Shown in pieces: positions 26,601 to 35,189 of a DNA stretch of 64,000 nucleotides. Every line of letters begins with the position of its first letter. Positions within the stretch are counted from its first letter, which is position 1. The translations under genes were made by a program, and so were the position numbers. The stretch covers positions 2,197,944 through 2,261,943 of the forward strand of contig NZ_CP010803.1 of assembly GCF_000960975.1 (NCBI RefSeq), in the 5' to 3' direction. The DNA comes from Martelella endophytica. GTDB taxonomy: Bacteria; Pseudomonadota; Alphaproteobacteria; Rhizobiales; Rhizobiaceae. Below the pieces are notes generated by a model. The model saw nothing but the letters and a program-made list of their open reading frames with translations. It was not told the origin of the DNA and searched no databases.

Positions 26601-28601
26601 ATGAAAGATCATCTCAACTGGGGCATCATCGGGCCGGGCACCATCGCACGCGCCTTTGCCGGCGGGCTTGCCCATTCGAAGACCGGCAGGCTCGTGGCCA
26701 TCGCCTCGCGCAATCCCCGGCCGGAGCTTGCCGCGCACTTTCCCGGCATTCGCTGCCTGACGGGATATGAAGCCCTGCTCGCCGATCCCGAGATCGACGC
26801 CGTCTATATCGCGACGCCGCATACCGAGCATGCCGAATGGGCGATCAAGGCGGCACGCGCGGGCAAGCATGCGCTGGTCGAAAAGCCGATCACGCTGTCG
26901 GCCATGGAGGCGGATGCGCTCTATCACGAGGCCGCAAAGGCCGGCGTGTTCATGGGCGAGGCCTATATGTACCGCCTTCACCCGCTGACGCAGAAGCTCA
27001 TCGACATGGTGAAGGAGGGGGCGGTCGGCGAAGTGCGGATGATCCGCTCCTCCTTCGGTTTCGACATGGGAGAGGTCGTCCCCGGCCATCGGCTGTTCAG
27101 CGCTGACCTTGCCGGCGGCGGCATCCTCGATGTCGGCGGCTATCCGGTTTCGATGGCGCGATTGATTGCGGGTGCTGCGGCCGGCAGGGACTATCTCGAT
27201 CCGGTCAGAATCTCGGGGTCGGCCAGGATCGGCGAGACCGGGGCCGATGAATGGGCGGCGGCCATCCTCACCTTCGAAAACGGCATCGTCGCCGAGGTTG
27301 CCTGCTCTATCCGGGTGCAACAGGACAATGTGCTGTGGATCATGGGCAGCAAGGGGCGCATCGCGGTCAAGGACTTCTGGTTCGCCACCGGCCGCGAGGG
27401 CGGCACGATGACCATCGAGCTTTATGACGGCAAGGCGGGGCGCACTGAAATCCCGTTCAGCGACGATGGCTGGCTTTATGCCTATGAGGCCGACGCGGTG
27501 CATGCAGCACTCGCCGCCGGCCGCACCGGCTTTGCCGCCCCCGGCATGAGCCAGGCCGAAAGCGTCGCCAACATGCGGGTGCTCGATCACTGGCGCGATG
27601 CCGCGGGTCTGGTCTACCCGTTCGAAAAGGCTGCTCCGAAGAGCGTCAATATCCGGGGCGAAAAGGTGGTTGCCGGAAACGGGCTCGAAAAGCGGACCAT
27701 TCCCGGCCTCTCGAAACCGGTCTCCGGCGTTGCGCTCGGCTTCGAATATTTCGAGACGCTGCCATCGGCGAGCGTCCTCCTCGATGCCTTCTACGAAGCC
27801 GGCGGCAATCTCTTCGATACCGCCTATATCTACGGCGGCGGCCTGACCGAGGCGATCTTTGGCGGCTGGCTGAAGAGCCGCGGCATCGACCGGGAGAGCG
27901 TCGCCGTCATCGGCAAGGGCGTCCACAGCCCACTCTGCTATCCGGATGTCATCGCCAGCCAACTCGAACAGTCGCTGGAGCGGATGGGAACCGACTATGT
28001 CGATGTCTATTTCATGCATCGCGACAATCCGGATATCCCGGTGGACGAGTTCGTCGATGCCATGGATGAACAGGCGAAGGCCGGGCGCATCCGCGGCATC
28101 TTCGGTGGTTCGAACTGGACGAAGGAGCGGCTTTCCGCGGCCGTTGACTATGCCCGCAGGAACGGGCGCACGGCACCTTCAGCCGTCTCCAACAACTTCG
28201 CGCTGGCCGAAATGGTCGACCCGGTCTGGGCCGGCTGCGTCACGTCGTCGACGCCCGACTGGCGGGCGTGGCTGGAGACGGAACAGATGCCGGTGTTTTC
28301 CTGGTCGAGCCAGGGACGTGGCTTCTTTGTGCCGGATGACGAGCTCGATCCGGCTAACGCCGCCGAAGTCCGCCGCTGCTGGCATTCGCCGAAGAACCTC
28401 GCCCGACGCGAACGCGCCTTCGCGCTTGCCCGCGAACTCGGTTGCCATCCGGTGCAGGTGGCGTTCGCCTATCTGAAGACGCTGCCCTTCCCGGTGGTCC
28501 CGCTCATCGGCCCCCGCCGCGTGAGCGAGCTTGAGAGCAGCCTTGCGGCAACGGAAATCCGGTTGACTCCGGAGCAGGGCCGCTGGCTGGAAGAAGGTTG
28601 A
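26601..28601 (+). CDS. Fusion: Gfo/Idh/MocA oxidoreductase + aldo/keto reductase
   Basis: A 666-residue two-enzyme protein. Residues 1 to about 345 form a Gfo/Idh/MocA dehydrogenase (GIIGPGTIARAFA, then ALVEKPITL with catalytic-type K95). Residues from about 370 to the end form an aldo/keto reductase with the complete tetrad D406, Y411, K439 and H473 and the C-terminal VVPLIGPRRVSELESS. The ATG at 26601 follows GGGAGGAG. Both halves use NAD(P), so it may oxidise and reduce a sugar in linked steps (inference). The substrate is unknown. Confidence 0.92.
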   Translation: MKDHLNWGIIGPGTIARAFAGGLAHSKTGRLVAIASRNPRPELAAHFPGIRCLTGYEALLADPEIDAVYIATPHTEHAEWAIKAARAGKHALVEKPITLSAMEADALYHEAAKAGVFMGEAYMYRLHPLTQKLIDMVKEGAVGEVRMIRSSFGFDMGEVVPGHRLFSADLAGGGILDVGGYPVSMARLIAGAAAGRDYLDPVRISGSARIGETGADEWAAAILTFENGIVAEVACSIRVQQDNVLWIMGSKGRIAVKDFWFATGREGGTMTIELYDGKAGRTEIPFSDDGWLYAYEADAVHAALAAGRTGFAAPGMSQAESVANMRVLDHWRDAAGLVYPFEKAAPKSVNIRGEKVVAGNGLEKRTIPGLSKPVSGVALGFEYFETLPSASVLLDAFYEAGGNLFDTAYIYGGGLTEAIFGGWLKSRGIDRESVAVIGKGVHSPLCYPDVIASQLEQSLERMGTDYVDVYFMHRDNPDIPVDEFVDAMDEQAKAGRIRGIFGGSNWTKERLSAAVDYARRNGRTAPSAVSNNFALAEMVDPVWAGCVTSSTPDWRAWLETEQMPVFSWSSQGRGFFVPDDELDPANAAEVRRCWHSPKNLARRERAFALARELGCHPVQVAFAYLKTLPFPVVPLIGPRRVSELESSLAATEIRLTPEQGRWLEEG

Positions 28602-28618
28602 GGTTGGACGAAAGCAAC

Positions 28619-28638
28619 CTCCCCCTCAAAGGGGGGAG
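28619..28638. terminator. GC-rich hairpin between the fusion gene and HAD gene
   Basis: CTCCCCC (28619-28625) and GGGGGAG (28632-28638) flank a short loop, inside a wider pairing of CAACC and GGTTG. There is no U-tract. It lies between convergent genes and resembles short palindromic intergenic repeats of rhizobia. Confidence 0.45.
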
Positions 28639-28660
28639 ATCGCGGTTGTGAGGCCTCGTA

Positions 28661-29344
28661 TCACGCCGGCAGTTCTTCGAATGCGGCAAGGTCGAAGTCA
28701 GCGAGCGATGTCAGGACGCCGGCGGCGCCGGTTGCGATGAGGCGTTGCGCATGCTCGTCGCGGATGCCTTTCAGGTGGTCACCGCCGACGAAGCCGAGGA
28801 CGCGGATCTCTGCCCGCTTTGCCGCCAGCACACCGGCGGTCGCATCCTCGATGACGAGGCAGTGTCCGGGCTCGACGCCGAGCTTTTTTGCGGCAAAGAG
28901 GAAGAGGTCCGGAGCCGGTTTGCCATGGGCGACGGAATCGGCGCTGAAGGCGCGTCCGGTAAAGCGCTCGGCAAGTCCGATGCAGTTGAGCGCAATGCCG
29001 AGCCGCTCGTACGAACCGCCGGAGGCGATGCAATAGTTGATGCCTGCGGCATCCAGCCGGTCCAGCAGGGCGCTTGCGCCGGCAATCGGCTGCAGCTCGC
29101 GCTCGTAGCGTTCGAACAGGCGGCGATACCATTCGCGCTGAAATTCGTCATGGACGTCGCGGCCGGTGCGCTCGGTGATATGGCCGGTGATCTGCTTCAG
29201 CGAGGCGCCGAGGAAGATGGCGACGAGATCGTTCCAGTCGTAATCGACGCCGTAATCGGCAAGGCAGGCCTGCAGCTCGGCGAGCGCGATGATTTCACTG
29301 TTGGCGAGAACGCCGTCGAAGTCGAAGATGATGGTTCTGTTCAT
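28661..29344 (-). CDS. HAD-superfamily hydrolase (beta-phosphoglucomutase/phosphatase-like)
   Basis: A 227-residue HAD subfamily IA enzyme. Motif I is FDFDGVLANSE (nucleophile D8, acid D10), motif II is CIASGGSYE, the lysine lies in HGKPAPDLFL and motif III is VIEDATAGV. It is likely a sugar-phosphate phosphatase or mutase. The ATG overlaps the stop of the SorC-type regulator by 4 bp, so the two form an operon divergent from the alcohol dehydrogenase and may act in the same polyol or sugar pathway. Confidence 0.88.
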   Translation of the reverse strand: MNRTIIFDFDGVLANSEIIALAELQACLADYGVDYDWNDLVAIFLGASLKQITGHITERTGRDVHDEFQREWYRRLFERYERELQPIAGASALLDRLDAAGINYCIASGGSYERLGIALNCIGLAERFTGRAFSADSVAHGKPAPDLFLFAAKKLGVEPGHCLVIEDATAGVLAAKRAEIRVLGFVGGDHLKGIRDEHAQRLIATGAAGVLTSLADFDLAAFEELPA

Positions 29345-30297
29345 GGCTCACGTTTCAGGATGCATTCGGCGGTGACGTCATCGGTGATGAGCGTCGTGAC
29401 TAGGCCGCGTTTCAGGGCGGCGACGATGACGTCGACCTTGTGGTTACCTGCCGCCGCGAGAATCCGCTCCGGAACCTTTTCGAGCGCCGGAAGGCTCATG
29501 CCGATGACGGTGCGGTTGAGAGGGTGATCGACCTCGCGGCCTCTCGCATCGATGAAGTGGCCGAGAATATCGCCGACCGCGCCGGCCGCGGCGAGATCGG
29601 CCGCGCTCACATCGGACGGCACGCCGTAGGTCATCAGGAACGAGCGCTCGGAGAGGTCGCCGGCCACCAGCACGGCGAGGTCGAGCGCTTCGAGCTTGTC
29701 GAGGTGCTGGCGAAAGACGGTATCCGACAGGAAGGCCTCGGTGTCGGCGCCGCGCGAAAGGTAGATCGGCGCGGCAAACAGCGAGTAGCGGGCGCCGAGA
29801 CGATCGGCGAAGCCGGAGGCGATACCGAAGGAATTGAAGGCAGCGCCCTGCGACATGCCGCCGATCATCGAAACGATCTCGAGGGAAGGCCGCTCCATGC
29901 GCGGCAGCTGCTGGATCGCGCTGTTGAGCGTCATGCCCCAGGAAACGCCGATCGTCTGCCAGCGGGCCGCGGCAAGCCCGCTCGCCAGATGGAAGGCAAG
30001 AGCTGCGCCGGCGGGGCGGTGGTAATCATGATGGACCGGGTCGGCGGGGGCGACGATCGCCTCGTCAAGGCCGTAGCGGGCGACGAGCTCTGCCTGCATG
30101 TCGAGCCGGGCAACATGCGGCGACTGGATCTCGACGCGGACAAACCCCTTCGCCCGGGCTTCCTTGATCGCCTGGTTGACCCTGAGCCGGGTAACGCCGA
30201 GCCGGGTGGCCACCTCGGACTGGGTCAATCCGTTGACGAAATAGTGCCAGCACACCTCTGTCAAAAATACATCAGGATCGTCGTTGCTGGCCGTCAT
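29341..30297 (-). CDS. SorC/DeoR-type sugar-binding transcriptional regulator
   Basis: A 318-residue regulator with an N-terminal helix-turn-helix (LTQSEVATRLGVTRLRVNQA, about residues 24-43) and a SorC sugar-phosphate-binding domain (IGVSWGMTLNSAIQQLP, IVSMIGGMSQGAAFNS, CILKREP end). Relatives control erythritol, sorbose and deoxyribonucleoside genes. It faces a zinc alcohol dehydrogenase across a spacer with repeated TTTGYAAATTT boxes, which are likely its operators. Confidence 0.9.
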   Translation of the reverse strand: MTASNDDPDVFLTEVCWHYFVNGLTQSEVATRLGVTRLRVNQAIKEARAKGFVRVEIQSPHVARLDMQAELVARYGLDEAIVAPADPVHHDYHRPAGAALAFHLASGLAAARWQTIGVSWGMTLNSAIQQLPRMERPSLEIVSMIGGMSQGAAFNSFGIASGFADRLGARYSLFAAPIYLSRGADTEAFLSDTVFRQHLDKLEALDLAVLVAGDLSERSFLMTYGVPSDVSAADLAAAGAVGDILGHFIDARGREVDHPLNRTVIGMSLPALEKVPERILAAAGNHKVDVIVAALKRGLVTTLITDDVTAECILKREP

Positions 30298-30347
30298 GTC
30301 TTTCGCCCACGGTTTCGTCCGGATTTCTATGACAATTTTTCACCTGA

Positions 30348-30403
30348 TTTGCAAATTTGACATTTGTAAATTTACACTTGTACTGCTGGTGTTGCAATTG
30401 TAA
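30348..30403. promoter_or_regulatory. Direct-repeat operator boxes between sorC-type regulator and adh
   Basis: TTTGCAAATTT (30348-30358) and TTTGTAAATTT (30363-30373) repeat with a 15-bp period, and TTGCAATTGTAA (30392-30403) forms a near palindrome. The spacer is strongly AT-rich compared with flanking genes. SorC-family proteins bind such AT-rich repeats in divergent spacers; this is the probable control site. Confidence 0.6.
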
Positions 30404-30447
30404 TAGGTAGGTGTCCGGCGGGAGGGGCGGGCGTGGAGGAGAAAGAC

Positions 30448-31542
30448 ATGACGACGATTCCAGAGGAAATGCGCGCCGTGGTTTGCCACGGCCCGGAGGA
30501 CTACAGGCTCGAGACCCGGCCGGTGCCGAAGCCCGGGCCAGGCGAGGTGCTGGTGAGGGTCGTTGCCACCGGCGTCTGCGCCAGCGACGTCAAATGCTTT
30601 TCCGGCGCGCCCATGTTCTGGGGCGACGAGGGGCGGTCGGGCTATTGCGAAAGCGGTGTCACGGCCGGCCACGAGTTCGTTGGTCAGGTGGTGGCGCTCG
30701 GCGAGGGCGCGGGCGAGAAATATGGGCTTGCTGTCGGCGATCACGCCGTTTCGGAGCAGATCGTGCCCTGCGGAACCTGCCGCTATTGCCGCTCCGGCCA
30801 TTACTGGATGTGCCAGCCGCATGACATCTACGGCTTCCATCACGCCACCCAAGGTTCCTGGGCGGAGTACATGCTGTTTCCGGCCAAGGCGCTGAATTAC
30901 AAGCTGCCGGAAACCCTCAATCCCCGATACGGCGTCTTCGTCGAGCCGCTCGGTTGCTCGATCCATGCCGTCGAGCGCGGCAATATCGGGCTTTCGGATG
31001 TGGTGGTGATTTCCGGCTGCGGCGCGCTGGGCCTCGGCATGGTGGCGGCCGCGCGCATGAAAAGCCCCGCCAGGCTGATCGCGCTCGACCTCAACCCGCA
31101 CCGGCTGGAATTGGCAAGGAAATGCGGTGCCGATATCGTCATCAATCCGGCGGAAACCGATGCCGTTGCCGAAATCAGGGCGCTGACGGACGGCTATGGC
31201 TGCGATGTCTATATCGAGGCGACCGGCGCGGCGAAGTCGGTCGAACAGGGGCTGCTGGCGATCCGCAAGCTTGGCACCTTCGTCGAGTTTTCCGTATTTC
31301 GCGAAAAGGTCACGGTCGACTGGACGATCATTGGCGATAGCAAGGAACTCAATCTCCACGGCTCGCACCTGAGCCCGGGCACCTATCCGACCGCGATCCG
31401 CATGCTGGAGCAAGGCCTCCTGCCGATGGAAGACATTCTCACCCACACGCTGCCGCTTGAAGATTTCCGCAAGGGCATTGCGATTGCAGCCGACGGCTCG
31501 CAATCGCTGAAGGTGGTGCTGGAGCCGGGCAGGGCGGGCTGA
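30448..31542 (+). CDS. Zinc-dependent alcohol/polyol dehydrogenase (MDR family)
   Basis: A 364-residue medium-chain dehydrogenase. Catalytic zinc ligands include C44 (GVCASD) and H75-E76 (AGHEF); structural zinc cysteines are C108, C111, C114 and C122. The nucleotide-binding motif is SGCGALGLGMVAA. The ATG at 30448 follows GGAGGAG. The SorC regulator and HAD partner suggest a polyol substrate; resemblance to erythritol/threitol dehydrogenases is an impression, not a proof. Confidence 0.88.
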   Translation: MTTIPEEMRAVVCHGPEDYRLETRPVPKPGPGEVLVRVVATGVCASDVKCFSGAPMFWGDEGRSGYCESGVTAGHEFVGQVVALGEGAGEKYGLAVGDHAVSEQIVPCGTCRYCRSGHYWMCQPHDIYGFHHATQGSWAEYMLFPAKALNYKLPETLNPRYGVFVEPLGCSIHAVERGNIGLSDVVVISGCGALGLGMVAAARMKSPARLIALDLNPHRLELARKCGADIVINPAETDAVAEIRALTDGYGCDVYIEATGAAKSVEQGLLAIRKLGTFVEFSVFREKVTVDWTIIGDSKELNLHGSHLSPGTYPTAIRMLEQGLLPMEDILTHTLPLEDFRKGIAIAADGSQSLKVVLEPGRAG

Positions 31543-31581
31543 GGGTGTTTCCTAGGGACGCCGCGATGGCGGAGGCCCAAA

Positions 31582-31845
31582 CGGAAATGCCCGCCAGCCG
31601 GCGGGCACTCGATTGTGGACAGGCCCTTGGATGCGCAAGTTTACACCTTCGCTGGCATTCTCCCACAGGTGTCATGGTCGGACCTGATCCGAGCATCCAG
31701 GCGACTTGAGCATTGAATTTCAGCGGACTTATTGCGAGCCCGTGTCGCGTTGCCTGGATCCTCGTGTCAAGCACGAGAATGACGCCGAGTTTAAGGGCAG
31801 GTTTGTCAGCACCCTGATGCCCGCCAGCCGGCGGGCATTTCCGTT
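31582..31845. repeat. Intergenic mosaic repeat with inverted terminal hairpins
   Basis: Two copies of the palindrome TGCCCGCCAGCCGGCGGGCA (31588-31607 and 31819-31838) bound the 315-bp spacer between adh and the porin gene, and the adjoining ACGGAAA matches in opposite orientation. Inside lie an 8-bp inverted pair ATCCAGGC/GCCTGGAT (31695-31702, 31752-31759) and a hairpin CTCGTG-TCAAG-CACGAG (31761-31777) followed by ATGACG. The inner part resembles the 53138-53168 arm. No gene is seen here. Confidence 0.6.
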
Positions 31846-31857
31846 GCCAGTCGGATG

Positions 31858-32922
31858 TCAGAAGTCGCGTTCGAGGCGGAACCAGCCGAACCAGTTCTGC
31901 TGGTTCCAGTCGTCGTCGATGAAGGCATAGTTGGCATTGAGCCTGGCGTGGAAGTTGTCGACGATTTCCCAGTCGGCCACCGCGCCGGCCTCCCAGAAGG
32001 CCTTGTCGTTGCTGGCGACGTTATATTGGGTCTGCGGCGCCAGAACCAACTTGTCGGTCACGTTGAAATAGTAGTTCGCGGCCACCGCATATTTCAGATA
32101 GGTGCCGGCGATCGGGGAATCGTCCCAGTTGGCGGCGGTGAAGTCCGGCGCATAGGAAATGAAGCCGCTTTCGTATAGGCCGGCGATTTCGAAGGTGCCG
32201 GGTCCGATGCCAAAGCCCGCCCACGGGCGGATGGCGTAGTTCTCGTTGTAGCTGTCATAGGCCGCATCGAGTTTCAGATACTGGCTGTCGGAAACGACGT
32301 AGCCGAGGCGACCGGAGAGCGCGAGCTTGTTCGAACCGGCGGGGAAGCCGCCAGCTCCGGCCTCGCTCGGGTCAAGCGCGTCGATCTGCAGTGCGGCCTC
32401 GAAATGGTCGACATGCACACCGAGACGGATCGAATTGTACTTGGTGGTATTGTCGATATTGTCGAGTTCGCCGTAGAGATCCTGGTCCCAGAAAGACTTG
32501 AAATAGCCGGCGCGGACATAAACGTCGTCGCCGAGATTGAGGTAGACGTCGTCGAGTGTGATCGAGCTGCTGCCGTTGGAATAGAGCTCGATCTCGGGCG
32601 CGATCACAGAGGTCAGCGTCCCGAGCTCGGTGTCCGTTTTTGCCCAGACCTCGAAGACCGTCTTGGTCAGCGTCGTCCAGTCCGCATCAAGCGGACCGCC
32701 GGTCTGGATGCCGCCGGCGTCAACCTCGAAACGGACATAGCCATCGAAGGAAAGGCAGGTCTCGGTGCCGGGAATGTAGAAGAAGCCCGAACCGAAGGCA
32801 TCGCAGATTTCAACATAGTTCGCCGCGACGGGCTCGATCACGACGACCGGATCGGCGGCCTTTGCACCACCGGCTGCTGCCAGAAGTGATGCCGAAGCGA
32901 TAAGTAGTTCCCTGGTTTTCAT
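31858..32922 (-). CDS. Outer-membrane porin, Porin_2 family (Rhizobiales type)
   Basis: A 354-residue beta-barrel porin. The signal peptide (MKTRELLIASASLLAAAGG, cut after AKA) is followed by the family hallmark EICDAFGSGFFYIPGTETC and FDGYVRFEVD, alternating amphipathic strands, and a terminal Phe (RLERDF) used for barrel assembly. The ATG at 32922 has GGAGGGA just upstream; an earlier in-frame ATG at 32952 has no such site. Its promoter region is long and contains a palindrome at 33143-33164. Confidence 0.92.
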   Translation of the reverse strand: MKTRELLIASASLLAAAGGAKAADPVVVIEPVAANYVEICDAFGSGFFYIPGTETCLSFDGYVRFEVDAGGIQTGGPLDADWTTLTKTVFEVWAKTDTELGTLTSVIAPEIELYSNGSSSITLDDVYLNLGDDVYVRAGYFKSFWDQDLYGELDNIDNTTKYNSIRLGVHVDHFEAALQIDALDPSEAGAGGFPAGSNKLALSGRLGYVVSDSQYLKLDAAYDSYNENYAIRPWAGFGIGPGTFEIAGLYESGFISYAPDFTAANWDDSPIAGTYLKYAVAANYYFNVTDKLVLAPQTQYNVASNDKAFWEAGAVADWEIVDNFHARLNANYAFIDDDWNQQNWFGWFRLERDF

Positions 32923-33500
32923 TTTTCCCTCCAACTGACGGGTCACAAACACAAATCCGGCAGAGCCGGCCTTCAGTGGCGCTTATTCTTTCGTCGTTCG
33001 GTTGTCGGCGATTGTAGTGGGACTATACGCGCCTCGGCGATGAACTCAATTCGCGGCTGTGCATCTGCGGTGAAGGAAGGGCCACTCGACCTGCTTTTCG
33101 ACAATCGGTGTGCTGAATCGGCAACGTGCAGGCGTCACTTTTTACACTGATAGGTACCAGTGTAGAAAAGTAGCTGCGATTTCAACAGAGAAAAGGTCGA
33201 ACTTATTCCTGCTAAAACAAAGCGTTAGCGTTTGCCGAAATTGACGTCACGGATGCCGCGATCCGAAGAATATCGGCAACTGGCCGCCACGCTGCTCAGT
33301 CTTCGGCCTTCCGGGCGCCTTTGGTTGCAACGCACGAACCGTGTTGAGCCGAAGCGCCTCCGGTGGCTCAACCGGACCAGCCGCGCCGCACGGTGCTGCC
33401 GATCGTCAAGCGCCGGCTGGCTTTGCAAATTTCTCCCGCGCCGCCGGCGGTTGGCGCTTGCCGAGGGCGCGGCTTTGGAGTATTTCCCATTCCCGGAAAA
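32923..33500. other. 578-bp gene-free spacer between porin and tRNA-Ala
   Basis: No credible coding region is seen on either strand. It holds the porin 5' region, an inverted repeat TACACTG-N8-CAGTGTA (33143-33164), and a stem GTTGAGCC/GGCTCAAC (33343-33350, 33365-33372). An ORF at 33232-33510 has atypical composition and no ribosome site. Confidence 0.6.
33143..33164. promoter_or_regulatory. Operator-like inverted repeat upstream of the porin
   Basis: TACACTG (33143-33149) and CAGTGTA (33158-33164) are exact inverted arms with an 8-bp centre. No U-tract follows on either strand, so it looks like a dimeric repressor site rather than a terminator. It is 221 bp upstream of the porin start. The regulator is unknown. 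Confidence 0.4.
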
Positions 33501-33576
33501 GGGGCCGTAGCTCAGCTGGGAGAGCGCTGCAATCGCACTGCAGAGGTCGGCGGTTCGATCCCGCTCGGCTCCACCA
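33501..33576 (+). tRNA. tRNA-Ala (anticodon CGC)
   Basis: A complete 76-nt cloverleaf with encoded CCA. The acceptor stem GGGGCCG/CGGCTCC has the G3-U70 pair that defines alanine identity. The D stem is GCTC/GAGC, the anticodon stem CTGCA/TGCAG with loop ATCGCAC (CGC at 34-36), and the T arm GGCGG-TTCGATC-CCGCT. It reads the GCG codon. Confidence 0.95.
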
Positions 33577-33598
33577 TTTCCCCGACAATCGGAAGCTT

Positions 33599-34027
33599 TC
33601 AGTTCTTGTCGTCCGGCAGAACAGGCAGCGGCATGATCTCGATGCCTTCCTCCAGCAGGTCGCGCACGTCGTCGAGGTTGGCCTCGCCGATGATGCCGCG
33701 CTCCTCGGCTTCGCCATAATGGATCCTGCGGGCTTCCTCGGGAAATCGTTCTCCGACATCCTCGGCGTTCGACCGGATCTCGGCGACGGCCTTGCGCAGC
33801 TTTTCGACCGCCTCGCGCTGGGCGCGGTCGACCAGGGCTGCCTGGCGCTGTTCCTGCTTGCGGGCGGTCGAGACGGGCGGCGCCATCAGTCCCTTGGATA
33901 CGGAAGCCGAGCCGCAGACCGGACAGGTCAGAAGTCCGCGTTGGACCTGGCTGTCGAAATCCGCACTGCCGGAAAACCATCCGTCAAAGGCATGTCCGTT
34001 GTCGCAGGAAAGGGAATAATGGATCAC
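33599..34027 (-). CDS. DUF1178 family protein
   Basis: A 142-residue protein conserved in alphaproteobacteria. It starts MIHYSLSCDNGHAFDGWF and carries a zinc-ribbon-like set (C8, H12 and C35-x2-C38 in LTCPVCGS). The middle EAVEKLRKAVAEIRSNAEDVG and GERFPEEARRIHYGEAEERG blocks are family hallmarks. The function is unknown. It lies downstream of the nitrilase-like gene on the same strand. Confidence 0.9.
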   Translation of the reverse strand: MIHYSLSCDNGHAFDGWFSGSADFDSQVQRGLLTCPVCGSASVSKGLMAPPVSTARKQEQRQAALVDRAQREAVEKLRKAVAEIRSNAEDVGERFPEEARRIHYGEAEERGIIGEANLDDVRDLLEEGIEIMPLPVLPDDKN

Positions 34028-34049
34028 GGTGGTCTGTCTCTTGCTCGCC

Positions 34050-34886
34050 CTAAGCGCCGACTTCGGCGAGGGTGAAGGGCCGGATATTCTTCAGGTTCGG
34101 AACCTTGCCGCGCGCCGCAGCGACGGCATCCGTATCGATCTCGGCCACGATCACCGCCTCGCCGGTATCGCCCGCCTCGGCCAGCACACGGCCCCACGGG
34201 GCGATGATGATCGAATGGCCGAAGGTCTCCCGGCCGTCCTCGTGGGTGCCCGCCTGGGCCGCGGAGATCATGTAGGCGCCGTTTTCGATGGCGCGGGCGC
34301 GCTGCAGCATGTGCCAGTGGGCGAGACCCGTCTGGCGGGTGAAGGCGGCGGGCGCGGTCAGCACTTCGGCGCCGGCAAGCCCGTAGGCGCTGAAGAGATC
34401 GGGAAAGCGTACGTCGTAGCAGATTCCCATGCCGATCGCGGCAAAGGGCAGCCGGGCGATGACGGCGGTTTCGCCGGGGCGGTAGACCGCGCTCTCGCGC
34501 CAGCTCTCGCCATTGTCGAGGTCGACATCGAACATGTGGATCTTGTCGTAACGGGTAACGAGCCCGCCACCCGGACCAAACAGAAAGGCCCTGTTGGCAA
34601 TCATGTCGCCCTCAAGCGCGATCGCCGTCGAGCCGATGTGCAGGTGAATGCCGAGTTCACCGGCAAGCGCGGCAGCGGTGCGCACGATGATGTCGTCAGC
34701 CTCACCCTTGAGCACGGCCCGAAGGCCGGCGCGGTCCTTCTGCACGGCGCCGGTCATCTCCGGAGTCTGGACATACTGGGCGCCCTTGCCGGCGGCCTTG
34801 CGGACGAGCCGGTCCAGGGTTTCGGCGTTCTTCTCGGGATTTGTGCCCGAGCACATCTGGATCGCGGCGGCGGTGAAGCGGGTCAT
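34050..34886 (-). CDS. Carbon-nitrogen hydrolase (Nit2/omega-amidase-like)
   Basis: A 278-residue nitrilase-superfamily amidase with the catalytic triad E43 (TPEMTG), K115 (RYDKIHMFDVD) and C156 (GICYDVRFPDL). This motif set matches Nit1/Nit2 enzymes that hydrolyse deaminated glutathione or omega-amides. Adjacent grxC and DUF1178 on the same strand fit the usual rhizobial grxC-nitrilase-DUF1178 arrangement. It is cytoplasmic. Confidence 0.88.
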   Translation of the reverse strand: MTRFTAAAIQMCSGTNPEKNAETLDRLVRKAAGKGAQYVQTPEMTGAVQKDRAGLRAVLKGEADDIIVRTAAALAGELGIHLHIGSTAIALEGDMIANRAFLFGPGGGLVTRYDKIHMFDVDLDNGESWRESAVYRPGETAVIARLPFAAIGMGICYDVRFPDLFSAYGLAGAEVLTAPAAFTRQTGLAHWHMLQRARAIENGAYMISAAQAGTHEDGRETFGHSIIIAPWGRVLAEAGDTGEAVIVAEIDTDAVAAARGKVPNLKNIRPFTLAEVGA

Positions 34887-34895
34887 GAACCTGTC

Positions 34896-35153
34896 CTAGG
34901 CAGCGAGCAGCGGATCGAGCTTGCCCTCGCGGTCTAGCGCGTAGAGGTCGTCGCAACCGCCGACATGCTGGTCGTCGATGAATATCTGGGGGAAAGTCGC
35001 AGCCCCCTTGGCCCGGTCGATCATCACCGCGCGCACATCCGGCGTCTCGGTGGCGTTGAATTCCTTATAGTCGACGCCCTTCTTTTCCAGAAGCGCCTTG
35101 GCGCGGGCGCAGAAACCACAGAACTCGCGGGTATAGATCTCGACTTTAGCCAT
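34896..35153 (-). CDS. grxC: Glutaredoxin 3
   Basis: An 85-residue dithiol glutaredoxin with active site C12-G-F-C15 (REFCGFCARAK), the FPQIFIDDQHVGGCDDL glutathione-binding segment and the usual length. It reduces disulfides using glutathione. The gene is 9 bp upstream of the nitrilase-like gene and follows comF by 36 bp. CGFC replaces the common CPYC. Confidence 0.94.
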   Translation of the reverse strand: MAKVEIYTREFCGFCARAKALLEKKGVDYKEFNATETPDVRAVMIDRAKGAATFPQIFIDDQHVGGCDDLYALDREGKLDPLLAA

Positions 35154-35189
35154 CTCGGTTCCTTCCGTTGGTACGGTCTTTTCAGCGTT

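Noticed and set aside
31582..31845. CRISPR-like repeat pair
   Set aside because: Only two copies, palindromic, 231 bp apart, with no cas genes.
33232..33510. 92-codon plus-strand frame before tRNA-Ala
   Set aside because: Arg/Leu-rich translation, no ribosome site, and it runs into the tRNA.
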